Source of the DNA: JABFRZ01 sp036376275
GTDB lineage: Bacteria > Planctomycetota > UBA1135 > GCA-002686595
Assembly (NCBI GenBank): GCA_036376275.1
Contig: DASVAP010000021.1
Location: 1-8,030 of the forward strand
Length of the DNA stretch: 8,030 nt
Direction of reading: 5' to 3'
The notes beneath the pieces are model-generated. The model had not been told where the DNA came from and made no database searches. It worked only from the letters and a program-made list of their open reading frames with translations. The translations under genes were made by a program, and so were the position numbers. Positions 1-5,748 of the stretch are shown here, piece by piece (the first letter of the stretch is position 1; the number at the start of each line of letters is the position of its first letter).

Positions 1-531
1 GCGCGCCGGGGGGCGGGCGGGATCAATCACCAGGTCCTTTCCAAGAATCGACGCGATCATCTCGTTCTGCGTGATCTGCGCCACGATGTTCCGCGCGAAC
101 CGCGGTGGATTCGTCTCGCCCCAATCCTCGTGCACGATGTCGAAGTACACCTTGTCGCCGGCAATGATGATGTTCTCCATCGCGCCGATCGTGTAGGTGT
201 TGTCGCAGCGGCCGCACACCACGCCGCGCAACTGGTTGCCCACCCGGAGGAACGTGAAGATCTGCTTGTTCATCCCGAGGCCGAATTGCGCGATCCACGT
301 GCCGACGACGTCGGCCGGACGCAGTGCCTTGAACGGGCCCGGCCGCCAGTAGGGCGCCGCCGCGGCACCGCCACCGCCGCCCCCCCCACCACCACCGTCG
401 CCTCCGTTGCCCCCGTCGCTGCTCCCGCTCGAAGAGCACGTAGCGGCGAGCAGCGCGCTCGCGACGACGAGCCACGCGCGCCAGCGCCGTCCGGCACGCC
501 CTCCGTGCACGTCCAACTCCTCCGTCCCCAT
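1..531 (-). CDS. Probable exported lipoprotein with Gly-rich linker and lipocalin-like domain (C-terminus off the window)
   Basis: This frame has no stop before base 1, so the gene is partial; 177 residues are visible. The N-terminus has Arg residues at 12, 15, 16 and 18, a hydrophobic stretch at about 19-31 (WLVVASALLAAT) and Cys32. This resembles a lipoprotein signal, but the lipobox (AAT-C) is degenerate because Thr at -1 is atypical. Residues 33-60 form a Ser/Gly/Asp-rich linker with ten consecutive Gly (46-55), then an Ala run. From about 73 the sequence alternates like a small beta-barrel: GTWIAQF, then FTFLRVGNQLRGVV, then GDKVYFDIV, then IVAQI. That pattern recalls lipocalin-like 'GxW...LxG...F' proteins, an inferred fold only. 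A CxxC pair (Cys106, Cys109) is present. I chose ATG at 531 because it places the signal directly after a GAGAGG/GGGGG purine stretch. The two alternative frames here encode Arg-rich nonsense. Function is unknown. Confidence 0.78.
   Translation of the reverse strand, partial: MGTEELDVHGGRAGRRWRAWLVVASALLAATCSSSGSSDGGNGGDGGGGGGGGGGAAAAPYWRPGPFKALRPADVVGTWIAQFGLGMNKQIFTFLRVGNQLRGVVCGRCDNTYTIGAMENIIIAGDKVYFDIVHEDWGETNPPRFARNIVAQITQNEMIASILGKDLVIDPARPPAR
367..396 (-). repeat. Poly-glycine codon run containing an 8-base C/G homopolymer
   Basis: Ten consecutive Gly codons encode residues 46-55 of the lipoprotein. Within them is an uninterrupted run of eight C on the plus strand (380-387). The reading frame makes protein sense on both sides of the run (signal peptide before, beta-rich domain after), so the sequence as given is in the ON frame. 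Confidence 0.8.
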
Positions 532-552
532 GCCCCCGCCTCTCGTCGCGCG

Positions 553-582
553 GCACCGGCCGTCTTGAGCGCCCGCCGGTGC
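553..582 (-). other. Inverted repeat upstream of the lipoprotein start
   Basis: GCACCGGC (553-560) and GCCGGTGC (575-582) form a perfect 8-bp stem with a 14-nt loop. It lies 21 nt upstream of the lipoprotein ATG at 531, so it could fold in the 5' leader or be an operator. In DNA this GC-rich, 8-bp stems with long loops arise by chance, so the role is uncertain. Confidence 0.25.
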
Positions 583-644
583 ACCGCACCCGGCCTTGCC
601 GAGCTCACACGCGCCCGGAAGCGATGGCCGCCCGCCGCGTTTCG

Positions 645-669
645 GGCGCTTACGGGTCGCGTAAGCGCC
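645..669 (-). terminator. Hairpin after the glutathione peroxidase gene, candidate terminator
   Basis: GGCGCTTACG (645-654) and CGTAAGCGCC (660-669) form a perfect 10-bp stem closing a 5-nt loop. On the minus strand it begins 14 nt after the peroxidase stop codon, a usual position for transcription termination. No U-run follows (the next minus-strand bases are CGAAACGCGG), so it is not a canonical intrinsic terminator. The stem holds more A/T than its surroundings, which makes chance complementarity from GC bias alone less likely. It may instead protect the mRNA 3' end. Confidence 0.5.
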
Positions 670-683
670 GCGCTCGCTCACGT

Positions 684-1178
684 CTACAGCAGCTTCTCGA
701 TGTCCGGCGCGATCGCCGCCGGCGTGGTGTTCGGCGCGTAGCGCTCGACCACCTTGCCCCCGCGATCCACCAGGAACTTCGTGAAGTTCCACTTGATCGC
801 CTGCGTGCCGAGCAGACCCGGCGCAGCCTTCTTGAGCTGCACGAACAGCGGATGCGCGCCGTCGCCGTTGACCTCGATCTTGGCGTGCATCGGGAAGCTG
901 ACGCCGAAGTGGCTCTCGCAGAAGCTGGCGATCTCCTGCTCCGTCCCCGGCTCCTGGTGCCCGAACTGGTCGCAGGGGAAGCCCAGCACGACCAGACCGC
1001 GCTCGCGGTAGGTGCGCCACAGCTCCTCGAGCCCCGCGTACTGCGGCGTGAAGCCGCACTGGCTCGCGGTGTTCACGATCAGGAGCACCTTGCCGCGGTG
1101 GGGAGCGAGGGTGGTCGCGGTCCCGTCGAGGGTCGTCACGGCGGTCCCGTAGTCGAGGGCGTGGTCGAGCTCGGCCAT
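684..1178 (-). CDS. Glutathione peroxidase family protein (Cys type, probably thioredoxin-dependent)
   Basis: This 164-residue protein reduces hydrogen or lipid peroxides and is probably cytoplasmic, since no signal peptide is seen. The family motifs occur in order: NTASQCGFT with peroxidatic Cys41, GFPCDQFGHQEPG with Gln75, and KWNFTKFLV with Trp130 and Asn131. These supply the Cys/Gln/Trp/Asn catalytic tetrad. Cys87 in the segment SFCESHFGVSFPM lies 46 residues after Cys41, the spacing of the resolving Cys in yeast-type GPx enzymes, so thioredoxin rather than glutathione is the likely reductant. Cys69 is the conserved third Cys. The catalytic codon is TGC, so this is not a selenoprotein. 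Length matches the family (about 160). I chose ATG at 1178; an upstream in-frame ATG at 1223 would add 15 residues with no family match. The gene is divergent from the CBS gene, with 95 nt between starts. Confidence 0.95.
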   Translation of the reverse strand: MAELDHALDYGTAVTTLDGTATTLAPHRGKVLLIVNTASQCGFTPQYAGLEELWRTYRERGLVVLGFPCDQFGHQEPGTEQEIASFCESHFGVSFPMHAKIEVNGDGAHPLFVQLKKAAPGLLGTQAIKWNFTKFLVDRGGKVVERYAPNTTPAAIAPDIEKLL

Positions 1179-1273
1179 GGCCCCATCTTGGCCCGACGAG
1201 CTCGGCCTGGCCAGGTGCGGCACCCTTCTACCGCCCAGCGGAGCATGGCGGGCAGGCTAGACTGGCCCGCGCC

Positions 1274-1789
1274 ATGAAGAAGGTCCCCCGCGACGTCGGC
1301 ACCTCCAGCCAGTCGGGCATCGCCCGCATCGCCGACGTGATGACGGCCCAGGTCATGACCGTGACGCGCCACCAGACGGTCGGCCACGTGCGCGAGCTGC
1401 TGGCGAAGCACGGGGTCCACTCGCTGCCGGTGGTCGACGCCGAGCGCCGGCCGGTGGGCATGGTGACCCCGATGGACCTGGTCGACACGGTCGCGCCCGA
1501 GACGCTCGTCGGCCAGATCATGTCGACCGAGGTCAAGACCGTGCCGCAGTACGCCGACGTGCACGTCGCCGCGCGCATGATGCGCAACCACCGCATCCAC
1601 CACCTGATCGTCACGCACGAGCAGGTGGTCGTCGGCCTGGTCAGCTCCTTCGACCTCCTGCGCCTGATCGAGGGCAAGCGCTTCGTCGTCAAGAACCTGC
1701 CCTCGCGGCCCGAGAAGGGCGGCGGCGGCCGTCGGCGCGCGGAGCGAGAGAAGCCACCGGAGCCGGCCGAGGACGGCGGCGAGGCCTGA
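1274..1789 (+). CDS. Tandem CBS-domain protein
   Basis: This 171-residue cytoplasmic protein consists essentially of two CBS domains, a fold that usually binds adenine nucleotides and reports energy state or second messengers. CBS1 spans about residues 17-72 (IADVMTAQVMTV, then SLPVVD, then PVGMVTPMDLV). CBS2 spans about 78-134 (VGQIMSTEVKTV, then HHLIVT, then VVGLVSSFDLLRLI). Each carries the typical final strand-helix signature (GMVTPMDL, GLVSSFDL). The tail from about 143 is low-complexity, first Gly/Arg-rich and then Pro/Glu-rich, and probably disordered. No effector domain is attached, so the partner is unknown. The ATG at 1274 lacks a strong ribosome binding site; a TAGACT hexamer lies 10 nt upstream. 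The 3' end comes within 3 nt of the convergent DinB-like gene. Confidence 0.93.
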   Translation: MKKVPRDVGTSSQSGIARIADVMTAQVMTVTRHQTVGHVRELLAKHGVHSLPVVDAERRPVGMVTPMDLVDTVAPETLVGQIMSTEVKTVPQYADVHVAARMMRNHRIHHLIVTHEQVVVGLVSSFDLLRLIEGKRFVVKNLPSRPEKGGGGRRRAEREKPPEPAEDGGEA

Positions 1790-1792
1790 CGC

Positions 1793-2284
1793 TCAGCGGC
1801 CGGCCAGCTGGCGCCGCAGCAGGAGCAGCTGCCCGAGGTGGTAGGAGTTGTGGTTCGCCACCAGGTAGAGCTGTCCGAGCCAGCTCGTGCGCGTGCCGGG
1901 GATGCGCGCGCCCAGGTCGGGATAGGTGCGCGCGACGCGCTTCAGCGCCCGCAGGTCGGACAGGAAGGCGCGCACGCTCGCGTCCCAGGCACGCGGCGAG
2001 GGCGGGCGGGGACTGGGCGGCCAGTAACCCTCCGGCCAGGGCGGCGAGGGGTGTTCCGGGTCGCGGCTGAAGTCGAGCACGTCGCGCTGCGCGATGCGCA
2101 GGTGCTCGAGCAGCTCCCAGGGCGTGTGCGGGGCTCCGCGTGGCTTCTTGCCACGCAGGGCCCGCGGGAAGTCGGCCAGCGCGCGCGACAGCGCCGCGTG
2201 GGCCCGGTCGCCCTCCAGCAGGTGGACGAGCGCGCGCCGATCGCGGTCGGCGTGGCTGCGGTGGGCGCGCGCGCGCCGGTTCAT
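1793..2284 (-). CDS. DinB-like superfamily protein
   Basis: This 163-residue protein matches the DinB/YfiT-like four-helix bundle superfamily, many of whose members bind a divalent metal through three His and act in thiol-transfer or stress reactions. Candidate ligands are His61 (PWELLEHLRIAQ) and His145 and His149 (NHNSYHLGQLLLLRRQ). The central segment RDPEHPSPPWPEGYWP is characteristic of one DinB-like subgroup and contains conserved Trp and Pro. Residues 89-98 add a Pro/Ser/Arg-rich loop. No signal peptide is seen. ATG at 2284 is the only start in this frame before an upstream stop. It follows the stop of the 34-residue peptide gene by 19 nt and has no Shine-Dalgarno sequence, so translation may depend on coupling to that gene. 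The substrate cannot be told from sequence. Confidence 0.87.
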   Translation of the reverse strand: MNRRARAHRSHADRDRRALVHLLEGDRAHAALSRALADFPRALRGKKPRGAPHTPWELLEHLRIAQRDVLDFSRDPEHPSPPWPEGYWPPSPRPPSPRAWDASVRAFLSDLRALKRVARTYPDLGARIPGTRTSWLGQLYLVANHNSYHLGQLLLLRRQLAGR

Positions 2285-2303
2285 CGCGGACCGGGGGGCA
2301 CGC

Positions 2304-2408
2304 TCACTTCGGCGGCTGACGCTTCATGTGCGGCGGCAGCTTCTCGGGGTCCTTCTGGACCTTCGCCTTCGGCTTCTTGACCTCTTTCTTGTGTCGCTTC
2401 TCGCCCAT
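2304..2408 (-). CDS. Small lysine-rich basic protein, 34 residues
   Basis: This short gene encodes MGEKRHKKEVKKPKAKVQKD followed by PEKLPPHMKRQPPK and a TGA stop. Lys makes up about a third of the residues and Pro is frequent; there is no hydrophobic segment, so it is likely soluble and unstructured. Support for a real gene: a GGAGG ribosome binding site 9 nt upstream, a promoter-like pair further upstream, sharply different composition from the overlapping frames, and a position just before the DinB-like gene. Similar tiny Lys-rich 'KKHKKxVKKPK' proteins are recalled from other bacteria, without assigned function. Binding to nucleic acid or another polyanion is plausible from charge alone and is inference. 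It could be co-transcribed with the DinB-like gene. Confidence 0.72.
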   Translation of the reverse strand: MGEKRHKKEVKKPKAKVQKDPEKLPPHMKRQPPK

Positions 2409-2417
2409 GGATCCGAG

Positions 2418-2422
2418 CCTCC
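2418..2422 (-). promoter_or_regulatory. Ribosome binding site of the lysine-rich peptide gene
   Basis: GGAGG on the minus strand, 9 nt before the ATG at 2408. It is one of the clearest Shine-Dalgarno matches in the window and supports the small gene and its start. Confidence 0.65.
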
Positions 2423-2447
2423 GAGAAAAGGATTGCCGTCGGGCACG

Positions 2448-2476
2448 ACCCTAGCCGCACGACGCGCGCGAGTCCA
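2448..2476 (-). promoter_or_regulatory. Possible sigma-70-type promoter before the lysine-rich peptide gene
   Basis: On the minus strand TGGACT (2471-2476) and TAGGGT (2448-2453) are separated by exactly 17 nt. They match TTGACA at 4 of 6 positions and TATAAT at 3 of 6, the type of weak match common in GC-rich genomes. Transcription would start near 2441, giving a leader of about 30 nt that contains the GGAGG site. A perfect 12-bp palindrome, GTCGCCGGCGAC (2486-2497), lies just upstream of the -35 and could be an operator, although palindromes of this length are expected several times by chance in DNA this GC-rich. Confidence 0.33.
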
Positions 2477-2515
2477 CCGCTCGGGGTCGCCGGCGACTGC
2501 ACGAATCGGCGGGGA

Positions 2516-3070
2516 TCAGGGCCAGAAGGCGCTGGCCGCGAACAGCAGCCAGACCGCCGTCGCCAGCGCGACCTTGCCGGTCGTCCCGAGCAGGCGTCCG
2601 AGCGCCGCCCACAGGGCCGGGACCAGGGCCGTCCCCATCGTGTGGCGCGCGTGCGAGAGCTCGCCCAGCAGGGCCCCGAGGAAGGTCCCGAGCAGCACCG
2701 CCAGGAGCACCCCGAGGAACGGCACCCATGCGAAGAAGGGCGTCAGGAAGACCCCGAGGATCCCGCCCACGATGGCGCCGATCAGGCCGCGCCGCGAGCC
2801 GCCGCCCTTCTTGACGCCCAGCGCCGCCGCGAGGAGCTCCAGCAGCTCGCCGAGGCCCGCCAGCACGAGCCCCGTGACCCACACCGGCCAGGCGAAGGTC
2901 GTGGTCGCGCCCGCGGGCAGGTAGAGCCCGTCGGCCAGCTCCACGATCAGCGCGAGGGCCAGGAAGACCCACGCCCCGGGGAGCTGCACGACCACCGAGA
3001 GGACGCACAGGCCCCCGAGCAGGAACAGGAGCACGGCGACGGCGAGCGCGATCCAGCTCATCGGCCCCAT
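2516..3070 (-). CDS. DUF456 family membrane protein
   Basis: This 184-residue inner-membrane protein has about six hydrophobic segments, near residues 5-27, 31-50, 61-83, 93-110, 113-137 and 165-181. The DUF456 hallmarks are visible: a first hairpin ending in VVVQLPGAWVFLALAL, the Gly-rich motif GVKKGGGSRRGLIGAIVGG (about 85-103), and a second Gly-rich segment LLGTFLGALLGE followed by a charged turn and a last helix. The family's function is not established. I chose ATG at 3070 (MGPMSW); ATG at 3061 is an equally possible start. The frame stays open upstream to 3169, but that extension reads as charged non-family sequence and overlaps the divergent gene at 3113. The next gene on the strand, the lysine-rich peptide, begins 107 nt downstream. 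Confidence 0.85.
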   Translation of the reverse strand: MGPMSWIALAVAVLLFLLGGLCVLSVVVQLPGAWVFLALALIVELADGLYLPAGATTTFAWPVWVTGLVLAGLGELLELLAAALGVKKGGGSRRGLIGAIVGGILGVFLTPFFAWVPFLGVLLAVLLGTFLGALLGELSHARHTMGTALVPALWAALGRLLGTTGKVALATAVWLLFAASAFWP

Positions 3071-3102
3071 TCTGCGCGCGCGGGCTTGAATCGGCAGGTC
3101 CC

Positions 3103-3107
3103 GGAGG
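3103..3107 (+). promoter_or_regulatory. Ribosome binding site of the 80-residue gene
   Basis: GGAGG lies 5 nt before the ATG at 3113. It favours that start over the in-frame ATG at 3122 and supports this as a real gene. Confidence 0.6.
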
Positions 3108-3112
3108 ACTCC

Positions 3113-3355
3113 ATGGACCCCATGGGCGACCACCCGATCCTCGACCGCCACGTCCAGCCCCTGCCGCAACCGATGAGCGAGGAGGAGCTGGAGGACTTCC
3201 TGACCCAGGCGATCGGCCTCTTCGCCGAGGAAACCCGCACCGAGCTGACGCAGCTCCAGACCTTCGAGGAAGCCCGGCTCCTGCTGCGCAACCGCGGACT
3301 GGTCGTCGGCATGGGCGGGGCCGAGTTCCGCATCTCGATCACGCGCTCGCGCTGA
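3113..3355 (+). CDS. Small protein of unknown function, 80 residues
   Basis: I do not recognise a family. The protein has a Pro-rich N-terminus (HPILDRHVQPLPQP) and an acidic amphipathic stretch at about 22-56 (EEELEDFLTQAIGLFAEE, then TELTQLQTFEEA) that is probably two helices. A more hydrophobic, basic end follows (LLLRNRGLVVGMGGAEFRIS), possibly a beta-hairpin. It has no signal peptide or membrane segment, so it is likely cytoplasmic. GGAGG 5 nt upstream of ATG 3113 fixes the start. The frame is open further upstream, but that part is antisense to the DUF456 gene and has low-complexity Arg/Gln/Glu composition, so I excluded it. The starts of this gene and DUF456 are 42 nt apart in divergent orientation, so any promoters would share that space. 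It converges with the DUF4870 gene, 39 nt between stops. Confidence 0.72.
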   Translation: MDPMGDHPILDRHVQPLPQPMSEEELEDFLTQAIGLFAEETRTELTQLQTFEEARLLLRNRGLVVGMGGAEFRISITRSR

Positions 3356-3394
3356 GGGGCTCGAGGACGGCTGCGGCCCGCTGCCCCGGCCCTC

Positions 3395-3799
3395 TCATCC
3401 GAGGAACCGGATCGTCAGCGGATACCGGTAGCGCACGCTCTCGTTGGCGCGCAGGCCCGCGACCACGCCCAGGATCAGCTCGCCGATCCACAGCAGCAGG
3501 AAGAAGGGCACGACTACCACGAGCCCGAGCCCGAGCGTGAGCAGCGCGAACAGCCAGCCCGTCAGGTGCACGAGCAGGAGGGTCAGCTGGAAGTTGAGCG
3601 CCTCCCGGGCCTGATCGCCGACGAAGGCGCTGTCCTCGCGCCGCGCCAGCCAGATCACGAGCGGCACCGCGAACCCGAACAGTCCGGCCGAGAGCAGCAG
3701 CCCCGCCGGCCCGCCGAGGTGCGCCAGCAGGGCCCAGGTGCGCTCCTCGCGCGTCGGAGCCGCGCCATCGAGGGTGGTCGACGAGGGGTGGTCGGACAT
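3395..3799 (-). CDS. DUF4870 domain membrane protein
   Basis: This 134-residue protein has the DUF4870 signatures: ERTWALLAHLGG at about residues 19-30, DQAREALNFQLTLL at about 62-75, and the terminal YRYPLTIRFLG. Hydrophobic segments lie at about 31-51, 68-90 and 92-116, giving a small integral membrane protein with its hydrophilic N-terminus probably in the cytoplasm. The family is widespread; its role is unknown. I chose ATG at 3799 (MSDHPSS) because the family-like N-terminus begins there and a GGGGG purine run precedes it. The frame is open far upstream (to about 5782), but that part is an Arg/Ala-rich shadow of the neighbouring gene. The start lies 77 nt after the stop of the 604-residue secreted protein on the same strand, so co-transcription is possible. 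Confidence 0.9.
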   Translation of the reverse strand: MSDHPSSTTLDGAAPTREERTWALLAHLGGPAGLLLSAGLFGFAVPLVIWLARREDSAFVGDQAREALNFQLTLLLVHLTGWLFALLTLGLGLVVVVPFFLLLWIGELILGVVAGLRANESVRYRYPLTIRFLG

Positions 3800-3876
3800 G
3801 GCGGCCCCCGGGTACGCCCGCGCGGGCACTGCATTCACGCCCGCGAGCAGGAAAGCTCGTCCGGAAGGACCCCCGC

Positions 3877-5691
3877 TCACGGATGGAGCTCGAGCCAGGT
3901 CACGCAGTCCTCGAGCGGCGTCCAGCGCTCCTCCGTCCAGGTCAGCGTCGCGTGCGCGACGTCGAGCACTTGGGCGGGGGCCGTGGCGTGTACCCACAGC
4001 TCTCCGCGTGCGTCCGAGCGACCAGCCGCGACTCCGTCCAGGCGCACCTCGACGTCCGCGAGCGGGCGGCCGCGGCCACGCGTGCGGGCCAGGAAGAGGT
4101 GGCTCCACCCCGGGCTCAGGCGGACCTCGACGCGCGCTCCCCCCTGGCCGGCGAGGCCCGGGCTCCCGATCCAGGCGCGATGGCCGGAGTGGTGGACCGC
4201 GAAGGCCGAGCCCTCGTCCCAGACCACGAAGGGCAGCGAGCGGGGCGAGCCCTCCAGCTCCTCCCAGCCCCGCTCCGCGCGCACGAGCACGGTGTAGTCG
4301 TCCAGCTCCGCGCCCGTCGCGTCGTCCAGCACGCGGAGCTCGATTGCCGGCCGCGGCTTCGGCAGGTGGAAGAGGAAGTCCTCGACCGGCGGCTCGAGCT
4401 CGCCCAGCGCGAGGTGCCAGGCGCCGAGCTCGTGCGAGTGGACCACGACCTCGAAGGTGCCGGCGTAGACCTCGTCCCACTCGAAGAGGCTCTCGAACCC
4501 GCCCTCCGGCCGCGGCTCCCAGCGGTCGCTGTGCCACGGCGCGTGCTTCGGTGGGTCGAAGCTCCGCACGAGCTCGACGTCGACGGGGACACGCACATCG
4601 CTCCACAGGCGCAGCCGCACGCGACCGGCCAGCGGGATCGGCGTCCAGGGGAGCTCGCCGAGGTCGTTCTCGCCCGGACGCAGCACGAAGCGCACCGGCT
4701 CGGCCCGCACGGACTCGTCCCGCACCTCGAGCCGGTAGGCACCGGGCTCGAGACCGGCGATGCGGAAGCGTCCCGCCCCGTCGGCGTGCTCCCAGCGCGG
4801 CTCGGGCTCGCCCTCGCGGAACAGGGCCAGCGCTCCGCCGCCGCGCGCCGGGGGCGAATCGGCGACGTAGCGGCCGCGCACCGCGCAGACCGGACGCAGC
4901 GTGATGCGCACGGGCTCGCGGTGGACGCCGGGTCCGGAGGGCACGCGCGCGCCGCCGGACCACAGGCCGTCGGCGCTGGTCAGCTCGAGCCACTGGGGCT
5001 GCGGCCGCCCCGGGTGGGTGCTGCGGAAGCGCGCCCAGGGGTGCGGCCAGTCGCCGAGCGGCGTGCGCAGGAGCGTCCGGCCGGTCTCCGCCTCCACGCG
5101 CTCGGGCTCCAGGTCGGGTGGATCCTGCAGGAGGCGCACGCCGAGGTCGGCGAAGCCGAGCGTCTCCGGCAAGTCCACGTCGACGAGGTAGGTCGGCCCG
5201 ACGTCGATGCGCAGGTCCATGGGCTGACCCGTGTGCTCGACGCGCGCGGAGCCGCGGCGGCTCTCGCCGGGGCGGGGCTGACCGGCGCAGTCGACGAGCT
5301 CGATCCGCACCGCGCCGAACGCGAGCGCTTCCCCCGTCGTGAAGCGCCCTCCCGCATCGCTCGTGATCTGCGTCTCGATGCCATCGCGGTCCTTCAGGCG
5401 GAGCTGGTACCCGGGCACGACCTCTTCCGTGCTCGCGTCGAGGAGGCGCCCGGCGAGGCGCGCGGTGCCGCCGGGATCCGCGCTGGGCGCGAGCGGTTCG
5501 CGTGAACCGGAGGGCATCGTCTCGGGCTGGGGCGCGCTCGCGGCCGAGCGCACCTCCGCCGCGGTCAGCGGCACCTGCTCGCCCGGCGAGGGCGGTCCGA
5601 TGTCCGCCTCGGGCGAGCGCGCACGGCCCGACCACCTGGCGAGGGCCAGCGCCGCGAGCACGAGCGAGCCGACGAGCAGGAGGCGTCTCAT
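3877..5691 (-). CDS. Secreted protein with several carboxypeptidase-regulatory-like beta-sandwich domains
   Basis: This 604-residue protein starts with a signal-like sequence (MRRLLLVGSLVLAALALARW), with no lipobox Cys, so it is exported or N-terminally anchored. A Pro/Ser-rich linker (about 30-75) follows. Segments resembling the CarboxypepD_reg-like fold are seen at about 77-135 (ARLAGRLLDASTEEVVPGY, then SDAGGRFTTGE), 270-325 (VRGRYVADSPPARGG, then DGAGRFRIAGLEPGAYRLEV) and 535-572 (GRPLADVEVRLDGVAAGRSD, then ARGELWVHA). The middle one is the clearest. Between them lie beta-rich stretches with many Trp and Pro. No protease catalytic motif is visible, so a structural, adhesive or ligand-binding role is more likely than enzymatic; this is inference. 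It has only three Cys (135, 269, 596). ATG at 5691 gives the signal peptide directly; the long open extension upstream is Arg/Ala-rich and unlike protein. It lies 256 nt downstream of the M56 gene. Confidence 0.85.
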   Translation of the reverse strand: MRRLLLVGSLVLAALALARWSGRARSPEADIGPPSPGEQVPLTAAEVRSAASAPQPETMPSGSREPLAPSADPGGTARLAGRLLDASTEEVVPGYQLRLKDRDGIETQITSDAGGRFTTGEALAFGAVRIELVDCAGQPRPGESRRGSARVEHTGQPMDLRIDVGPTYLVDVDLPETLGFADLGVRLLQDPPDLEPERVEAETGRTLLRTPLGDWPHPWARFRSTHPGRPQPQWLELTSADGLWSGGARVPSGPGVHREPVRITLRPVCAVRGRYVADSPPARGGGALALFREGEPEPRWEHADGAGRFRIAGLEPGAYRLEVRDESVRAEPVRFVLRPGENDLGELPWTPIPLAGRVRLRLWSDVRVPVDVELVRSFDPPKHAPWHSDRWEPRPEGGFESLFEWDEVYAGTFEVVVHSHELGAWHLALGELEPPVEDFLFHLPKPRPAIELRVLDDATGAELDDYTVLVRAERGWEELEGSPRSLPFVVWDEGSAFAVHHSGHRAWIGSPGLAGQGGARVEVRLSPGWSHLFLARTRGRGRPLADVEVRLDGVAAGRSDARGELWVHATAPAQVLDVAHATLTWTEERWTPLEDCVTWLELHP

Positions 5692-5726
5692 CCGCGGCGC
5701 GCCCTTGCGTGAGGCACGCCGCGAAG

Positions 5727-5732
5727 AGGATA
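5727..5732 (-). promoter_or_regulatory. Possible -10 element before the secreted-protein gene
   Basis: TATCCT on the minus strand matches TATAAT at four of six positions and would place transcription start about 29 nt before the ATG at 5691. No -35 match is found at the proper spacing; the 14-bp hairpin at 5749-5780 occupies that region. Weak evidence. Confidence 0.2.
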
Positions 5733-5748
5733 GCTCCGAAGGACCGCC

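Noticed and set aside
684..1178. Asp in place of Asn in the GPx motif GFPCNQF, and the absence of selenocysteine
   Set aside because: GFPCDQFG variants and Cys-type enzymes are, as I recall, common among bacterial family members, so neither is unusual.
1206..1215. 10-bp palindrome CCTGGCCAGG between the divergent peroxidase and CBS genes, considered as an operator
   Set aside because: Palindromes of this length are frequent in GC-rich DNA and no promoter element accompanies it.
1258..1263. TAGACT just before the CBS gene, considered as a -10 element for a nearly leaderless mRNA
   Set aside because: No -35 partner at suitable spacing and only a half-match; too weak to call.
2281..2502. 73-codon minus-strand frame whose stop overlaps the DinB-like start
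   Set aside because: The 34-residue frame in the same place has the ribosome binding site and a natural composition. The 73-codon frame has neither.
3071..3169. Longer start for the DUF456 protein at 3169
   Set aside because: The added 33 residues do not resemble the family and would overlap the divergent 80-residue gene, which has its own GGAGG.
3356..3387. GGGGC/GCCCC arms between the convergent stops, considered as a bidirectional terminator
   Set aside because: The stem is only 5 bp with a 22-nt loop and has no U-run; expected by chance in DNA this GC-rich.
3738..5505. Plus-strand open frames antisense to the secreted-protein gene
   Set aside because: Arg/Pro/Ala-rich low-complexity translations with no recognisable domains; shadows of the minus-strand gene.
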